Positions 40,200-52,644 are shown, counted from the first letter of the stretch. The stretch: 64,000 bases of DNA from Bactrocera neohumeralis (GCF_024586455.1 NW_026089624.1:19249341-19313340); one strand, 5' to 3'. Notes: generated by a model not told the origin, from the letters alone. Made by a program: numbers and translations.

Positions 40200-41590
40200 C
40201 TTTTTTATACTCTCGCAACAAAGTTGCTAAGGAGAGTATTATAGTTTTGTTCACATAACGGTTGTTTGTAAGTCCTAAAACTAAAAGAGTCAGATATAGA
40301 GTTATATATACCAAAGTGATCAGGGTGACGAGTAGAGTTGAAATCCGGATGTCTGTCTGTCCGTCCGTGCAAGCTGTAACTTGAGTAAAAATTGAGATAT
40401 CATGATGAAACTTGGTAAACGTATTTCTTGGCTCCATAAGAAGGTTAATTTCGAAGATGGGCAAAATTGGCCCACTGCCACGCCCACAAAATGGCGGAAA
40501 CCGAAAACTTATAAAGTGTCATAACTAAGCCATAAATAAAGATATTAAAGTGAAATTTGGCACAAAGGATCGCATTAGGGAGGGGCATAGTTGAGAGTAA
40601 TTTTTTTGGAAAAGTGGGTGTGGCCCCCTTTTTTCAAATACCGTATTTTTGTAAAGTTTTATTCCGCTATCATCATTGGTTCCTAATGTACTATATATTA
40701 TACAGAGAAGGCATCAGATGGAATTCAAAATAGCGTTATATTGGAAGAAGGCGTGGTTGTGAATCGATTTCACCTATATTTCGTACATGTCATCAGGGTG
40801 TTAAGAAAATATTATATACCGAATTTCATTGAAATCGGTGGAGTAGTTCCTGAGATATGGTTTTTGGTCCATAAGTGGGCGAGGCCACGCCCATTTTCAA
40901 TTTTGTAAAAAAGCCTAGGTGCAGCTTCCTTCTGCAATTTCTTCCGTAAAATTTAGTGTTTCTGACGTTTTTTGTTAGTCCGCTAACGCACTTTTAGTGA
41001 TTTTCAACATAACCTTTGTATGGGAGGTGGGCGTGGTTATTATCCGATTTCTTCAATTTTTGAACTGTATATGGAAATGCTTGAAGAAAACGCCTCAATA
41101 GAATTTGGTTAACATAGCTATAGTAGTTTCCGAGATATGTAGAAAAAACTCAGTAGGGGGCGGGGCCACGCCCACTTTTCCAAAAAAAATACTCTCAACT
41201 ATGCCCCTCCCTAATGCGATCCTTTGTGCCAAATTTCACTTTAATATCTTTATTTATAACTTAGTTATGACACTTTATAGGTTTTCCGTTTCCGCCATTT
41301 TGTGGGCGTGGCAGTGGGCCAATTTTGCCCATCTTCGAAATTAACCTTCTTATGGAGCCAAGAAATACGTTTACCAAGTTTCATCATGATATCTCAATTT
41401 TTACTCAAGTTACAGCTTGCACGGACGGACAGACAGACATCCGGATTTCGACTCTACTCGTCACCCTGATCACTTTGGTATATATAACCCTATATCTGAC
41501 TCATTTAGTTTTAGGACTTACAAACAACCGTTATGTGAACAAAACTATTATACTCTCCTTAGCAACATTGTTGCGAGAGTATAAAAAAGA
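40200..41590. mobile_element. Foldback element with ~415-bp inverted arms
   Basis: The left arm (about 40205-40620) and right arm (about 41170-41586) are near-identical inverted copies, each with the tatactctcgcaacaaagttgctaa end, the gtctgtccgtccgtgcaagctg segment and the aaatttggcacaaaggatcgcatta segment. The central ~550 bases hold cgtggttgtgaatcgatttcac and gtagttcctgagatatgg. No transposase is present. The same family occurs, with most of one arm missing, at 5780-6552. The element splits the protein-coding TE to its left, and nothing of that TE is recognised to its right. Confidence 0.8.
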
Positions 41591-41871
41591 ACAAACAAAA
41601 AGAATCCGTAATAATTTAAAAATTTCTTTGTACGAATGAAGTTTTATTATTATTTTCTATTAAGAACACATGATGTTGCTTATTTATAAAGCAGAGTTTC
41701 CCAGAAAAACATCAAACGATTATAGATTTTGTAAAATCTTTTTATTATACCCTTGCAACCTGTTGCTAGAGAGTATATAGTTTTCTTCTACTAACAGTTG
41801 TATGCATCACCTAAAACTAAAGGAGATAGATATACAGCTATGTATATATATATTAATGATCAGGATGTCGA
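41591..41871. repeat. AT-rich spacer and partial dispersed repeat, ends at gap
   Basis: From 41591 to 41745 I see nothing recognisable. From about 41748 there is ttatacccttgcaacctgttgctagagagtata, followed by ctaaaactaaaggagatagatata. This is the left end of another short dispersed repeat in the same style as the foldback family (tatac...gcaac...gttgc). It is cut by the gap at 41872. Confidence 0.45.
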
Positions 41872-41971
41872 NNNNNNNNNNNNNNNNNNNNNNNNNNNNN
41901 NNNNNNNNNNNNNNNNNNNNNNNNNNNNNNNNNNNNNNNNNNNNNNNNNNNNNNNNNNNNNNNNNNNNNNN
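41872..41971. other. Assembly gap (100 N)
   Basis: Exactly 100 N, a standard placeholder. It separates a partial dispersed repeat from a LINE tail, so continuity of the satellite domain across this point is not shown directly. Confidence 0.95.
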
Positions 41972-41984
41972 ACATATGACAGTA

Positions 41985-42408
41985 AAAGAACCAATGACTA
42001 TTAAATAGGTCAAGAAAAAGTATTTACAGAATAACAGTTACAGTGCCACAGGGCACTGGCCATTTGGGGAACATGCGTCCAAAATGGGTGTGCCCTACAA
42101 CGACATCTGCCGTGGCTGCGGAGTAGCAGGGAAAAAGGAAACAATCTTCCACTCTCTCTGCGAATGCCCAGCTCTAGCACAGATCCGACACAAAACACTC
42201 CGGAATCCACCAAGCACCAAAACCTTGAATGGATTTCCACAAAAGCATATCGGACATAAGTAGTTTCATCGAAACCTAAAAATGGTTTGAGAGAAAAAGT
42301 GAAACGTAATAGCAGATACAAAAGTTTCTACGAATAGTGTATCAAAATGGCACATCAAGTGCTAATTGAGCCCGATAGGGCTGCACTCCTACCTACCTAC
42401 CTACATAT
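41985..42408 (+). pseudogene. LINE 3' end: C-terminal zinc motif of pol and (CTAC)n tail
   Basis: One plus frame encodes TGHWPFGEHASKMGVPYND, then CRGCGVAGKKETIFHSLCEC and PALAQIRHKTL. This is the cysteine-histidine module at the C-terminus of RNase H-bearing LINEs of the LOA/R1 kind. Stops follow, then a 3' untranslated stretch with gagcccgatagggctgcactc (a possible stem: agccc/gggct) and a tail of repeated ctac/ccta at 42388-42408 that abuts satellite. Only the 3' end of the element is present, as usual for a 5'-truncated insertion. Confidence 0.6.
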
Positions 42409-45400
42409 TTATGCTAATCAGCCGTTTTGATGTTATTGGAGTTGTCGTAGAGTTGTCGCAAAGCCATAACATCAATGAATTTGAAAAAATTCCACAATCT
42501 TATATTAAGGTATAAAGTCGATTTTCTTGTACATACACATTTAGCAATCGATATCAAGTTGCGTAAAAATATGAACTTGAAATATTTATGCTAAATAGCC
42601 GTTTTGATGTTATTGGAGTTTTCATAAATGCACTTGGAAAAATCTCATGTTGAGGTGCAAAATCGATTTTTTAGTACATACAAATTCAACAATCGATATC
42701 AAATTGCACAAAAACATGAGCTTACCATATTTATGCTAATCAGACGTTTTGATATTATTGGAGTTGTCATAGAGTTGTCGTAAAATCATAACGTAAGTGC
42801 ACTTCGAAAAATTCCACAATTTTATATAAAGGCAGAAAATCTTTCTTCTAGTACATACATACATATTCAACAATCGATACCAAATTGCGCAAAAATATGA
42901 GCTTACCATATTTATGCCAGTCAGCCGTTTCGATGTTATTGGAGTTGGCATAGAGTTGTCGTAAAGCCACAACGTCAGTGAATGTGGAAAAAATCCATAT
43001 TTGTATATCAAGGTGTAAAATTTATTTTCCAGTATATCTACACTTAGGAATCGATATTAAGTGTCGTAAAATTATGAACTTTACATATTCTGCTAATCAG
43101 CCGTTTTGATGTTATTGGAGTTGCCATGAAGATATAACCACAATGCACTTGGAAAAAAATGCACAATCTTGTATATAGTTGTAAAATTGATTTTTTTTTT
43201 ACATACCCATTTAGCAATCGCTACCAAGTTGCGTAGAAATATGAAGTTTACATATTTATGTTAATTAGCCGCTTTGATGTCATATGGATCTTTCATAAAG
43301 GTATAACCGTAATGCATTTGGGACAATCTCATATTTAAGTGTAAAATCGATTTTTTAGTACATACATATTCAACAATCGATATCAAGTTGCGTAAAAATA
43401 TGAGCTTTACATATTTATGCAAATTAGCCGTTTTGTTGTTATTGGAGTTGTCCTAAAGCCATAACAGCAGTGAATTTGGAAAAATTCCAAAATTTAATAT
43501 GTAGGTGTAAAATTGATTTTCTAGTACGTACAATTTTAGCAATCGATATCATTTCGCGTAAAAATATAAGCCTTACATATTTATGCTAATCAGCCGATTT
43601 GATATTATTGGAGTTGTCATAGAGTTGTCGTAAAACCATAACGTCAGTGAATTTGGAAAAACTCCATAATTTTATATCAAGGCAGAAAATCTTTCTTCTG
43701 GTACACACGTGTTCAACAATCGATATCAAGCTGCGTAAAAATATGAGCTTTACAAATATATGCTAATCAGCCGTTTTGATGTTATTGGAGTTGTCAAAGG
43801 GTGTTCGTAAAGAAATAACATCAGTGAATTTGGAAAAATTCCACAATCTCATATCTGGGTGTAAAATCGATTTTCTAGTACGTACACTTTTAGCAATCGA
43901 TATCAACTCGCGTAAAGATATAACTTTACATATTTATGCTAATCAGCCGTTTTGATGTTATTGGAGTTGCCATAGAGTTGTCGTATAGCCATAACGACAG
44001 TGTATTTGGAACAATTTCACAATTTTATATCAAGGCAGAAAATCTTTCTTCTAGTACATAAATGTTCAACAATCGATATCAAGCTGCGTAAAAATATGAA
44101 CTTTACATATTTATGATAGTTAACCGTTTTGATGTTATTGGGGTTGTCATAGAGTTGTCACAAAGGTATAACCGCGATGCATTTGGAAAAATTCCACAAT
44201 CTCATATCAAGGTGTAAAATCGATTTTTTATTACATACACATTTAGCAATCGATATCAAGTTGCGCAAAAATATTAACTTTACATATTTATGCTAATTAG
44301 CCGTTTTGATGTTATTGGAGTATAGCCATAACGACAGTGTATTTGGAGCAATTTCACAATCTTATATTAAGGTGTAGAATCGATTTTTTAGTACATACAC
44401 ATTAAGCAATCGATATCAAGTTGCGTAAAAATATGAGCTTTACATATTTATGCTAATTAGCCGTTTTGATTTTATTGGAGTTGTCATAGAGTTGTCGTAA
44501 AGCCATAACGACAGTGTATTTGGAGCAATTTCACAATCTTATATTAAGGTGTGGAATCGATTTTTTAGTACATGCACATTTAGCAATCGATATCAAGTTG
44601 CGTAAAAATATGAACTTTACATATTTATGCTAATCAGCCGTTTTGATGTTATTGGAGTTGTCATAGAGTTGTCGTAAAACCATAAAGTCAGTGAATTTGG
44701 AAAAATTCCATAATTTTATATCAAGGCAAAAAATCTTTCTTCTAGTACACACATGTTGAACAATCGATATCAAGCTGCGTAAAAATATGAGTTTTACACA
44801 TTTATGCTAATCAGCCGTTTTGATGTTATTGGAGTTGTCGTAAAGCCATAACATCAGTGAATTTGAAAAAATTCCACAATCTCATATTTAGGTGTAAAAT
44901 CGATTTTTTAAAACCAGTTCTCTAGTACATACATATTCAACAATCGATACCAAATTGCGTAAAAACATGAGTTTTACTAACTAGCATATTTATGCTAATC
45001 AGTTTTGATGTTGATGGAGTTTCATTGGAGTTGTCGTAGAACCATAACGACAGTGAATTTGGAAAAAATCCACAATTTTATATCAAGTGTAGAAAATCTT
45101 TCTTCTGGTACACACATGTTCAACAATCGATATCGAGCTGCGTAAAAATATGAGCTTTACATATTTATGCTAATCAGCCGTTTTGATGTTATTGGAGTTG
45201 TCATAGAGTTGTCGTAAAGCCATAACATCAGTGAATTTGGAAAAATTCCACAATCTCATATATAGGTGTAAAATCGATTTTCTAGTACGTACACTTTTAG
45301 CAATCGATATCAACTCGCGTAAAAATATAAGCTTTACATATTTATGCTAATCAGCCGATTTGATATTGTTGGAGTTGCCATACAGTTGTCATAAAACCAT

Positions 45401-45801
45401 AACGTCAGTGAATTTGGAAAAATTAAATAATTTTATATCAAGGCAGAAAATCTTTCTTCTAGTACATACATGTTCAACAATCGATATCAAGCTGCGTAAA
45501 AATATGAACTTTACATATTTATGATAGTTAACCGTTTTGATGTTATTGGGGTTGTCATAGAGTTGTCACAAAGGTATAACCGCGATGCATTTGGAAAAAT
45601 TCCACAATCTCATATCAAGGTGTAAAATCGATTTTTTATTACATACACATTTAGCAATCGATACCAAGTTGCGTAAAAATATGAACTTTACATATTTATG
45701 TTAATTAGCCGTTTTGATGTTATTGGAGTTGTGGATCTTAGCCATAGCGAAGTTGTATCGGAACAATTTAACAATCTTTTTAAGCTTGAATCGATTTTTT
45801 A
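42409..45801 (+). repeat. Satellite array B1, with 8-monomer higher-order repeat
   Basis: About 19 monomers in the same direction as array A, but more diverse. Marker variants are ggcagaaaatctttcttct-(a/g)-gtac in place of ggtgtaaaatcgatttt, and gtacgtacacttttagc with tcgatatcaactcgcg. The same variants recur at a fixed distance: 43701 and 45108, 44033 and 45441, 44115 and 45523 (1407-1408 bases, eight monomers). The block 44080-44265 is nearly identical to 45488-45673. This is a higher-order repeat with at least two units. Confidence 0.9.
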
Positions 45802-45899
45802 CATAAAAAATCGCATAAAATTTGCAAAATATCATCGGTTCTTTATTTTGAAACGTTAGATTGGTTTTGACATTTACTTTTTTGAAGATAATTTCATTT

Positions 45900-46110
45900 A
45901 AATGTTGACCGCGGCTGCCAGGTGGTCCATTCGGAAAGTCCAATTTTGGGCAACTTTTTCGAGCATTTCGGCCGGAATAGCCCGAATTTCTTCGGAAATG
46001 TTGTCTTCCAAGCTGGAATAGTTGCTGGCTTATTTCTGTAGACTTTAGACTTGACGTAGCCCCACAAAAAATAGTCTAAAGGCGTTAAATCGCATGATCT
46101 TGGTGGCCAA
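45900..46110 (-). pseudogene. Mariner transposase 3' end (inverted half)
   Basis: The minus-strand copy has the last ~65 codons of the transposase, from WPPRSCDLTPLDYFLWGYV to the end of the reading frame. It duplicates, in the opposite direction, the end of the plus-strand half. It matches the third catalytic-Asp region and C-terminal tail. A frameshift is present near 45930-45990. Confidence 0.7.
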
Positions 46111-46584
46111 CTGCCCATGCATCCCGAAAAATGCACTGTTTGGTGTGGTTTGTACGCTGGTGGAATCATTGGACCGTATTTTTTCAAAGATGCTGTTGGA
46201 CGCATCGTTACGGTGAATGGCGATCGCTATCGTTCGTGCTAACAAACTTTTGTTGCCAAAAATGGAAGAACTGAACTTGGTTGACATGTGGTTTCAACAA
46301 GATGGCGCTACATGCCACACAGCTCGCGATTCTATGGCCATTTTGAGGGAAAACTTCGGAGAACAATTCATCTCAAGAAATGGACCCGTAAGTTGGCCAC
46401 CAAGATCATGCGATTTAACGCCTTTAGACTATTTTTGTGGGGCTACGTCAAGTCTAAAGTCTACAGAAATAAGCCAGCAACTATTCCAGCTTTGGAAGAC
46501 AACATTTCCGAAAAAATTCGCGCTATTCCGGCCGAAATGCTCGAAAAAGTTGCCCAAAATTGGACTTTCGAATGGACCACCTAA
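46111..46584 (+). pseudogene. Mariner transposase C-terminal two-thirds
   Basis: The frame begins at MHPEKCTVWCGLYAGGIIG, shifts near 46230, and continues with KMEELNLVDMWFQQDGATCHTA, LRENFGEQFISRNGPVSWPPRSCDLTPLDYF and a tail ending in WTFEWTT. Between the Asp of QQDGA and the Asp of LTPLD I count 41 residues. That spacing defines the D,D41D (rosa-type) basal mariners known from tephritids (family knowledge). The N-terminal domain and first catalytic Asp are absent. A frameshift near 46430 affects the LWGY segment. Confidence 0.8.
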
Positions 46585-46722
46585 GACGCAGCCGCGGTCA
46601 TCATTTAAATGAAATTATCTTCAAAAAGTAAATGTCATGAACCAATCTAACGTTTCAAATAAAGAACCGATGAGATTTTGCAAATTTTATGCGTTTTTTT
46701 TTTTAAAAAAGTTATCAAGCCA

Positions 46723-48511
46723 TAAAAAAGTGTATTTGGAACCAATTTCATTTGGAACAATCTCATATTTAAGTGTAAAATCGATTTTCTAGTACATAAA
46801 TGTTCAACAATCGATACCAAGCTGCGTAGAAATATGAACTTTACATATTTATGCTAATCAGCCGTTTTGATGTTATTGGAGTTGTCATAGAGTTGTCGTA
46901 AAGCCATAACATCAGTGAATTTGGAAAAATTCCACAATCTCATATTTAGGTGTAAACTCGATTTTTTATTACATACACATTTAGCAGTCGCCACCAAGTT
47001 GCGTAGAAATATGAACTTTACATATTTATCTCAATTAGCCGTTTTGATGTTATAAGGAGTTTTCTTTAAGGTATAACCGTAATGCATTTGGAACAATCTC
47101 ATATTTAGGTGTAAAATCGAGTTTTTAGTACATACATATTCAACAATCGATTTCAAGTTGCGCAAAAATATGAGCTTTACATATTTATGCTAATCGGCCG
47201 TTTTGATATTATTGGAGTTGTCGTAAAGCCATAACATAAGTGAATTTGGAAAAATTATATAATTTTATATTGAGGTGTAAAATCTATTTTCTAGTACATA
47301 CACATTTAGCAATCGATTTTAAGTTGCGTTGAAATATGAACTTTGCACATATATGCCACTTAACCGTTTTGATGTTATTGGAGTTGTCATAAAGCTATAA
47401 CCGTAACTCATTTTGAACAATGTCATATTTGGGTGTAAAAAAATTCTTTAGTATATAAATATTCAACAATCGATATCAAGTTGCGCAAAAATATGAACTT
47501 TACATATTTATGCTAATTAGCCGTTTTGATGTTATTGGAGTTGTTATAGAGTTGTCGTAAAACCATAACGTCAGTACATTTCGAAATATTCCACAATTTT
47601 ATATAAGGCAGAAAATCTTTCTTCTAGTATATACATGTTCAACAATCGATATCAAGCTGCGTAAAAATATGAGCTTTACATATATATGCTAATCAGCCGT
47701 TTTGACGTTATTGGAGTTGTCATTGAGTGTTCGTAAAGCCATAACATCAGTGTATTTGGAAAAATTCCACAATCTCATATCTGGGTGTAAAATCGATTTT
47801 CTAGTACGTACACTTTTAGCAGTCGATATCAACTCGCGTAAAAATATAAGCTTTACATATTTATGCTAATCAGCCGATTTGATATTATTGGAGTTGTCAT
47901 AAAGATATAACCGCAATGCACTTGGAAAAAAATGCACAATCTCATATATAGGTTTAAAATTGATTTTTTTTACATACCCATTTAGCAATCGGTATTAAGT
48001 TGCGTAAAATATGAATTTTACATATTTGTGCTAATTAGCCGTTTTGATGTTATTGGAGTTGTCATAAAGCTATAAAAGCAATACATTTGGAAAATTTAAA
48101 CAATCTCATATTTAACTGTAAAATCGATGTTTTTTTACATATTCAACAATCGATATCAAGTTGCGTAAAAATATGAATTTTACATATTTATGCTAATTAG
48201 CCGTTTTGAAGTTATTGGAGTTGTCATAGAGTTGTCGTATAGCCATAACGTCAGTGCATTTGGAAAATTGGAAATTCCACAATATAATATTTAGGTGTAA
48301 AATCGATTTTCTGGCACGTACACTTTTAGCAATATATATTAAGTTGCGTAGAAAAATGAACTTTACATATTTATGCCGAATAACCGTTTTGATGTTATTG
48401 GAGTTATCATAATGTTTTCGTAAAGCTATAACCACAATGCATTTGGAAAAATTCCACAGTCTCATAGTTAGATGTAAAATCGATTTTTTATTACATACAC
48501 ATTTAGCAATC
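46723..48511 (+). repeat. Satellite array B2
   Basis: About ten monomers continuing array B after the mariner. The order of variants around 47600-47890 (ggcagaaaatctttcttctag, then gtacgtacacttttagcagtcgatatcaactcgcg) repeats that at 43680-43930 and 45090-45330, so the higher-order unit continues. The last monomer stops after atttagcaatc (48511), where the copia element is inserted, and resumes at 52880. Confidence 0.9.
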
Positions 48512-48704
48512 TGTTGAAGAATCTGGCAACCACGAATGGCCATAGTTTTCTCATTTCAACAACAACGTTTTTCGGTTACGATTAAGATTTTTGTAATCCA
48601 TTTTGTTAGTTCGTAATAAACTATTGATGTGAAAGGTCACATGAAATTTAACCAAAGTATTTTATTTATTCTGGCTCCCTCCGGTAAAAGTAAGTCTTAC
48701 AACA
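48512..48704 (+). repeat. Copia 5' LTR
   Basis: A 193-base LTR starting TGTTGAAGAATCTGGC and ending CTTACAACA, so the ends form a TGTTG/CAACA inverted pair. It contains ttcaacaacaacgtttttcggttacg and a polyadenylation-like aataaac segment (near 48616), and ends next to the primer-binding site. Confidence 0.85.
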
Positions 48705-48720
48705 GGTTATGGGCCCAGGA
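48705..48720 (+). promoter_or_regulatory. Primer-binding site (initiator tRNA-Met half-molecule type)
   Basis: GGTTATGGGCCCAG begins immediately after the 5' LTR. It is complementary to the anticodon arm of initiator tRNA-Met rather than to its 3' end. Drosophila copia is known to prime from an internal half of that tRNA, so this element probably does the same. Confidence 0.8.
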
Positions 48721-48812
48721 CCTACGTCGGAATTAAATAAAAACTATATATGTACAAGTGATTAGGTTTTGCGTGCGTCGCGTAAATTGTTCGTCACTTT
48801 AAAAAATACAAT

Positions 48813-51800
48813 ATGAGTTCGTTATATCAAACGGAAAAGTTGGATGATACCAACTATGATACGTGGTGCATACAAATGCAATGTGTTTTGGTGCACGCAG
48901 ATATTTGGACTGTGGTTAGTGGTTATTTTGCTAAACCAGAGGATGCGCTATTGTTGGTCAAGTGGAAAGTCGAAAACGAGAAGGCTTTGGCAACAATTAT
49001 GTTAAGTGTAAAATCATCACAATTAGGGTACTTAAAGAATTGTACCAGTGCATTAGAAGCGTGGAAAAAGTTAAAAAATGTGTATAAGCCCAGTGGTCCA
49101 ATACGAAAAGTAAGCTTATATAAACGGCCACTCAGCCTTAGTATGACTGAAGGTGTGTCACTGGCTCAACATATACAGGAGTTTGTTAGTGCTTCAGACA
49201 AGTTAGCTGAGCTAGACATATAGTTAAGTTATGAGCTGCTGGTTATCATTCTATTATCCAGTTTGTCGAGAAATTTCGAGAATTTCATCATTGCGATGGA
49301 AACGCGTGTTTCATTCCCAACGTTTGAAATAATAAAAGTGAAGCTATTGAAAGAGTACGACAGACAATCTGAAAAAGAAAAGGAAAGCATTGGAGTAGTC
49401 AGTCAGCAAGCCTTTCTCGCAAATTCCAAAGGGGAAAATAATACATCGAAGAAACAGTTCAGCTGAAAGTGTTTCAACTGTGGCTGGCGGGGGCATATGG
49501 CCTCAAAATGTAAAGCGCCGAAAAAGGACAAAAACATCGGTTATAATGAGAAGGGTTCATTTGCAGTGCTAGCGGCGACAGATGTGTCGGGTTTCAGAAG
49601 ATCATCGCGGTGCATTGATAGTGGTGCGTCCACTCACATATCCAGTGAGCGAAGTATGTTTGTTTCTCTTAGACAAAGTAAAGAGAGAGTGATGCTAGCA
49701 TCGGACAATTACGTAGACGCGGTAGGTGTAGAAACAGTCGAAATAAAAGCAAATTGTAAAATATATTTAAAATATATTTTTATATTATTATTATATTTAT
49801 ATGTGCCGACTATGGCGGGGAATTTCATATCGGTTGGAAAAGCAATTGCCAATGGTGAAACTGTTTTTTTTGAAAGTGACTGTGCGATAATAAGAAATCA
49901 AAATTCCAAGATTGTGTTAAAACCTCCAAAGAAAACTAATCTATATATATTTAATTGCAAGAGTGAGCATTCTTGTTTCAGTGTGGCAGAAGAGAATTTT
50001 ATGACTTGACATAAACGCTATGGACACTTGAATTTTTCAAGCCTAAGAGAACAGTTTAATAAGAAAATGGTGAATGGGTTAGATTTAAAAAATGTACCAA
50101 AAACCATAAACTGTGACGTGTGTATTAAAACAAAAATAAGCTCAAAGCCGTTTCCACAAAACAGTGGGCATAGCTCGTTGAATTTGTTAGACATAATTCA
50201 TTCAGATGTATGTTGGCCTATGCCAAAAGTGTCTCTGGGTGGTGCGCGTTATTTTACAACTTTTATAGACGACAAATCTAAACGCATGTTTGTTTATTTT
50301 TTGAAACATAAAAATGAGGTACTAGAGAAATTCAAATTGTTTAAAAGTCTAGTAGAAAGTCAAACAGAGAAACTAATTAAGGTGTTAAGAACTGACAATG
50401 GCACTGAGTATGTCAACCGTGAGTTCGATGATTTTCTTAACGCAAGTGATATACAAAGACAGTTGACAGTCCCCTATACGCCTCAACAGAACGGAGTAGC
50501 GGAACGCGCGAATCGTACAATCGTGGAGATGGCTCGCAGTATGCTTCTGCAGACTGGACTTTGTGAGTCGTTATGGGCTGAAGCTGTGGCAACTGCAGTC
50601 TATATTCGAAATCGTTCAGTTACTAGACCACTTGGTGATAAAACACCATACGAAGTTTGGACGGGCTATAAGCCAAATGTACGACATATGAGAATATTTG
50701 GTTCAAAAGCAGTTGGTCTAATTAAAAATCAACACAATAAGTTTCTCGAAAAGGGTAAAGAGTACACATTTGTTGGTTACTCTTTGACAGCAAAAGCGTA
50801 TCGTTTGTACGATTGCAGTGAGAGGCGAATAGTTGAGAAGCGAGATGTCATCTTTGATGAATCTACGACAGGAAGCGTACGAGAAAATGAAGCAGAACGA
50901 GTTCTAGTCGAAATAGAAACAGTGCCAAAGTCGTATGGTGAAGAAACTGTAAGCGCTGAAAGAGAGGCGAATCATCTTGAGGAGGAGCAATATGAAACAG
51001 CTTCAGAAGCAGAAAGTGAAACAGGTGAAGAACTTGAAGTACAGGACGATAACGAGATCATATATGATAGTACAAGTGAGAACAATGCAAACGAAAAACG
51101 AAGAAGAGGTAGAATGAAAATTCTTCGTACTGGCAAACCAGGCCGTCCGAGCAAACAATTTCATAAGGTAAGTCTAGCTGATAGCAGTGTCAAGATACCG
51201 AACACTGTAAAAGAAGCAATGTCAAGCAAGAATTGTAAACGCTGGCAAGAGGCTATGAACAGAGGATACGAATCGCTTATTAGAAACCAAACATGGGCAT
51301 TAACCGATTTGCCAATTGGAAAACGAAAAATTCCTTGTAAATAGGTTTTTAATGAAAAAAGAGACAAACATGGAAACATTGAGCGATACAAAGCGAGGTT
51401 AGTTGCAAAGGGGTGTAGCCAGCGGTATGGCATTGATTACAATGAAACATTTTCCCCTGTTGTACGTTATGCTACTATACGGATGCTGTTTGCATTGGCA
51501 GCTGAAAAGGAACTACTTTTGCATCAACTGGATGTATCAACGGCGTACCTTAACAGCGAGATTGACGATGAGGTGTATATGGAACAACCGGAAGGGTTTA
51601 TCGATTCCAAATATCCCAAATGTGTGCTAAAATTAAAGAAAGCAATATATGGTTTAAAGAAGTCTGGCAGAGAATGGAACCGTAAATTGGACACCACTTT
51701 AAAATCCATTGCTTTTAAGCAGTGCCAGAATGAGCCACTTCATTGCTGTTTACGTTGACGACATTATCGTGGCAAGTTCGAGCGAGACAGACCTATTGGC

Positions 51801-52644
51801 GATAAAGAGACAAATCGCTGAGAGTTTCGATATTGTTGACAAAGCCACAATACAACATTTTCTTGGAATGGAGATTGAACGTGTTGGCAGCGTAGGCGAT
51901 ATATCTGTTGGTCACTCTCAATACGTACAAAATTTGTTGAAGCAGTGTGGTATGAAACAGTGTCGTGGGGCATCTACTCCACTTGATCCTGGTTTCAAGA
52001 TTCAATGTTCTACAATTGAATGCGAAAGAGTGAATGCTACAGAATACCAGTCTTTTATTGGCGCGTTGATGTATTTAGCAGTAACGACAAGACCCGACAT
52101 CTTACATTCAGTCAGAAAGTTGGCGCAAAGAAATTGCGATCCTCATATCGAACATGAGGCAGCGGCAAAGCATTAACTAAGGTATCTTTCTGCAACGAAA
52201 ACTTTAAAGCTTCATTTCAGAAAGACGGGTCAGCAAGCAGAGGGCTTCTTAGATGCAGATTGCGGCAGCAGCGTAGATGACAGAAGGTCCTATACCGGCT
52301 ATGCCTTCACTCTAGAATGCTGTGTATTCTAAGCAGTACCGACGCTGAATACATGGCGTTATCGGCGGCAGCCAAAGAGGCAGTTTATTTGAAAACATTT
52401 GTTGCATGAAATGGATTGCTACAATAGCAAGGGTGCGTTCGTAATGTATAGTGATAATCTGAGTTCACAACATTTAGCGCAGAATCCAGTTTACCACAAT
52501 CGAAGTAAGCATATTGATATAAAATTTCATTATATACGACAACTTGTAAAAAATAATGTAACTGATTTAAAATATTTAAGTACAGATAATATGCCGGCAG
52601 ATATTTTGACTAAAAATCTGTGTATATCAAAACATGAAAAATAA
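48813..52644 (+). pseudogene. Copia gag-pol, interrupted by stops and one deletion/frameshift
   Basis: Gag starts at 48813 (MSSLYQTEKLDDTNYDTWC) and has a zinc knuckle at ~49470 (CFNCGWRGHMASKC). Protease follows (CIDSGASTHIS), then the pre-integrase motif (HKRYGHLNF after a stop in place of Trp, ~50007) and integrase with D in HSDVCWPM, D in RTDNGTEY and E in NGVAERANR. RT has LHQLDVSTAYLNSEI and AVYVDDIIVASS, and RNase H has DADCGSS, SSTDAEYMALS and an ADILTKNL-containing tail. Stops lie at 49221, 49464, 50007, 51342 and 52174, with frame changes near 51720 and 52330. The catalytic motifs are mostly preserved. Confidence 0.85.

Larger units (their letters stand above)
45802..46722. mobile_element. 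Inverted (foldback) mariner, D,D41D type
   Basis: The left part (about 45802-46110) is the 3' end of the element on the minus strand. The right part (46111-46722) is the plus strand from the middle of the transposase to the same 3' end. The outer ~310 bases on each side are thus long inverted repeats, both ending in (g)cataaaatttgcaaaat...catcggttctttat. The two halves meet at cccatgcatcccg (around 46111). Satellite lies on both sides, but the monomer phase does not match across the site, so host sequence was lost or rearranged. Confidence 0.8.

Noticed and set aside
42388..42408. Telomere-like CCTA repeat
   Set aside because: Only a few units at the 3' end of a LINE fragment, followed by satellite; it is a LINE tail.
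45701..45943. Plausible protein frame at the satellite-mariner junction
   Set aside because: It is a chimera of satellite and inverted mariner 3' sequence.
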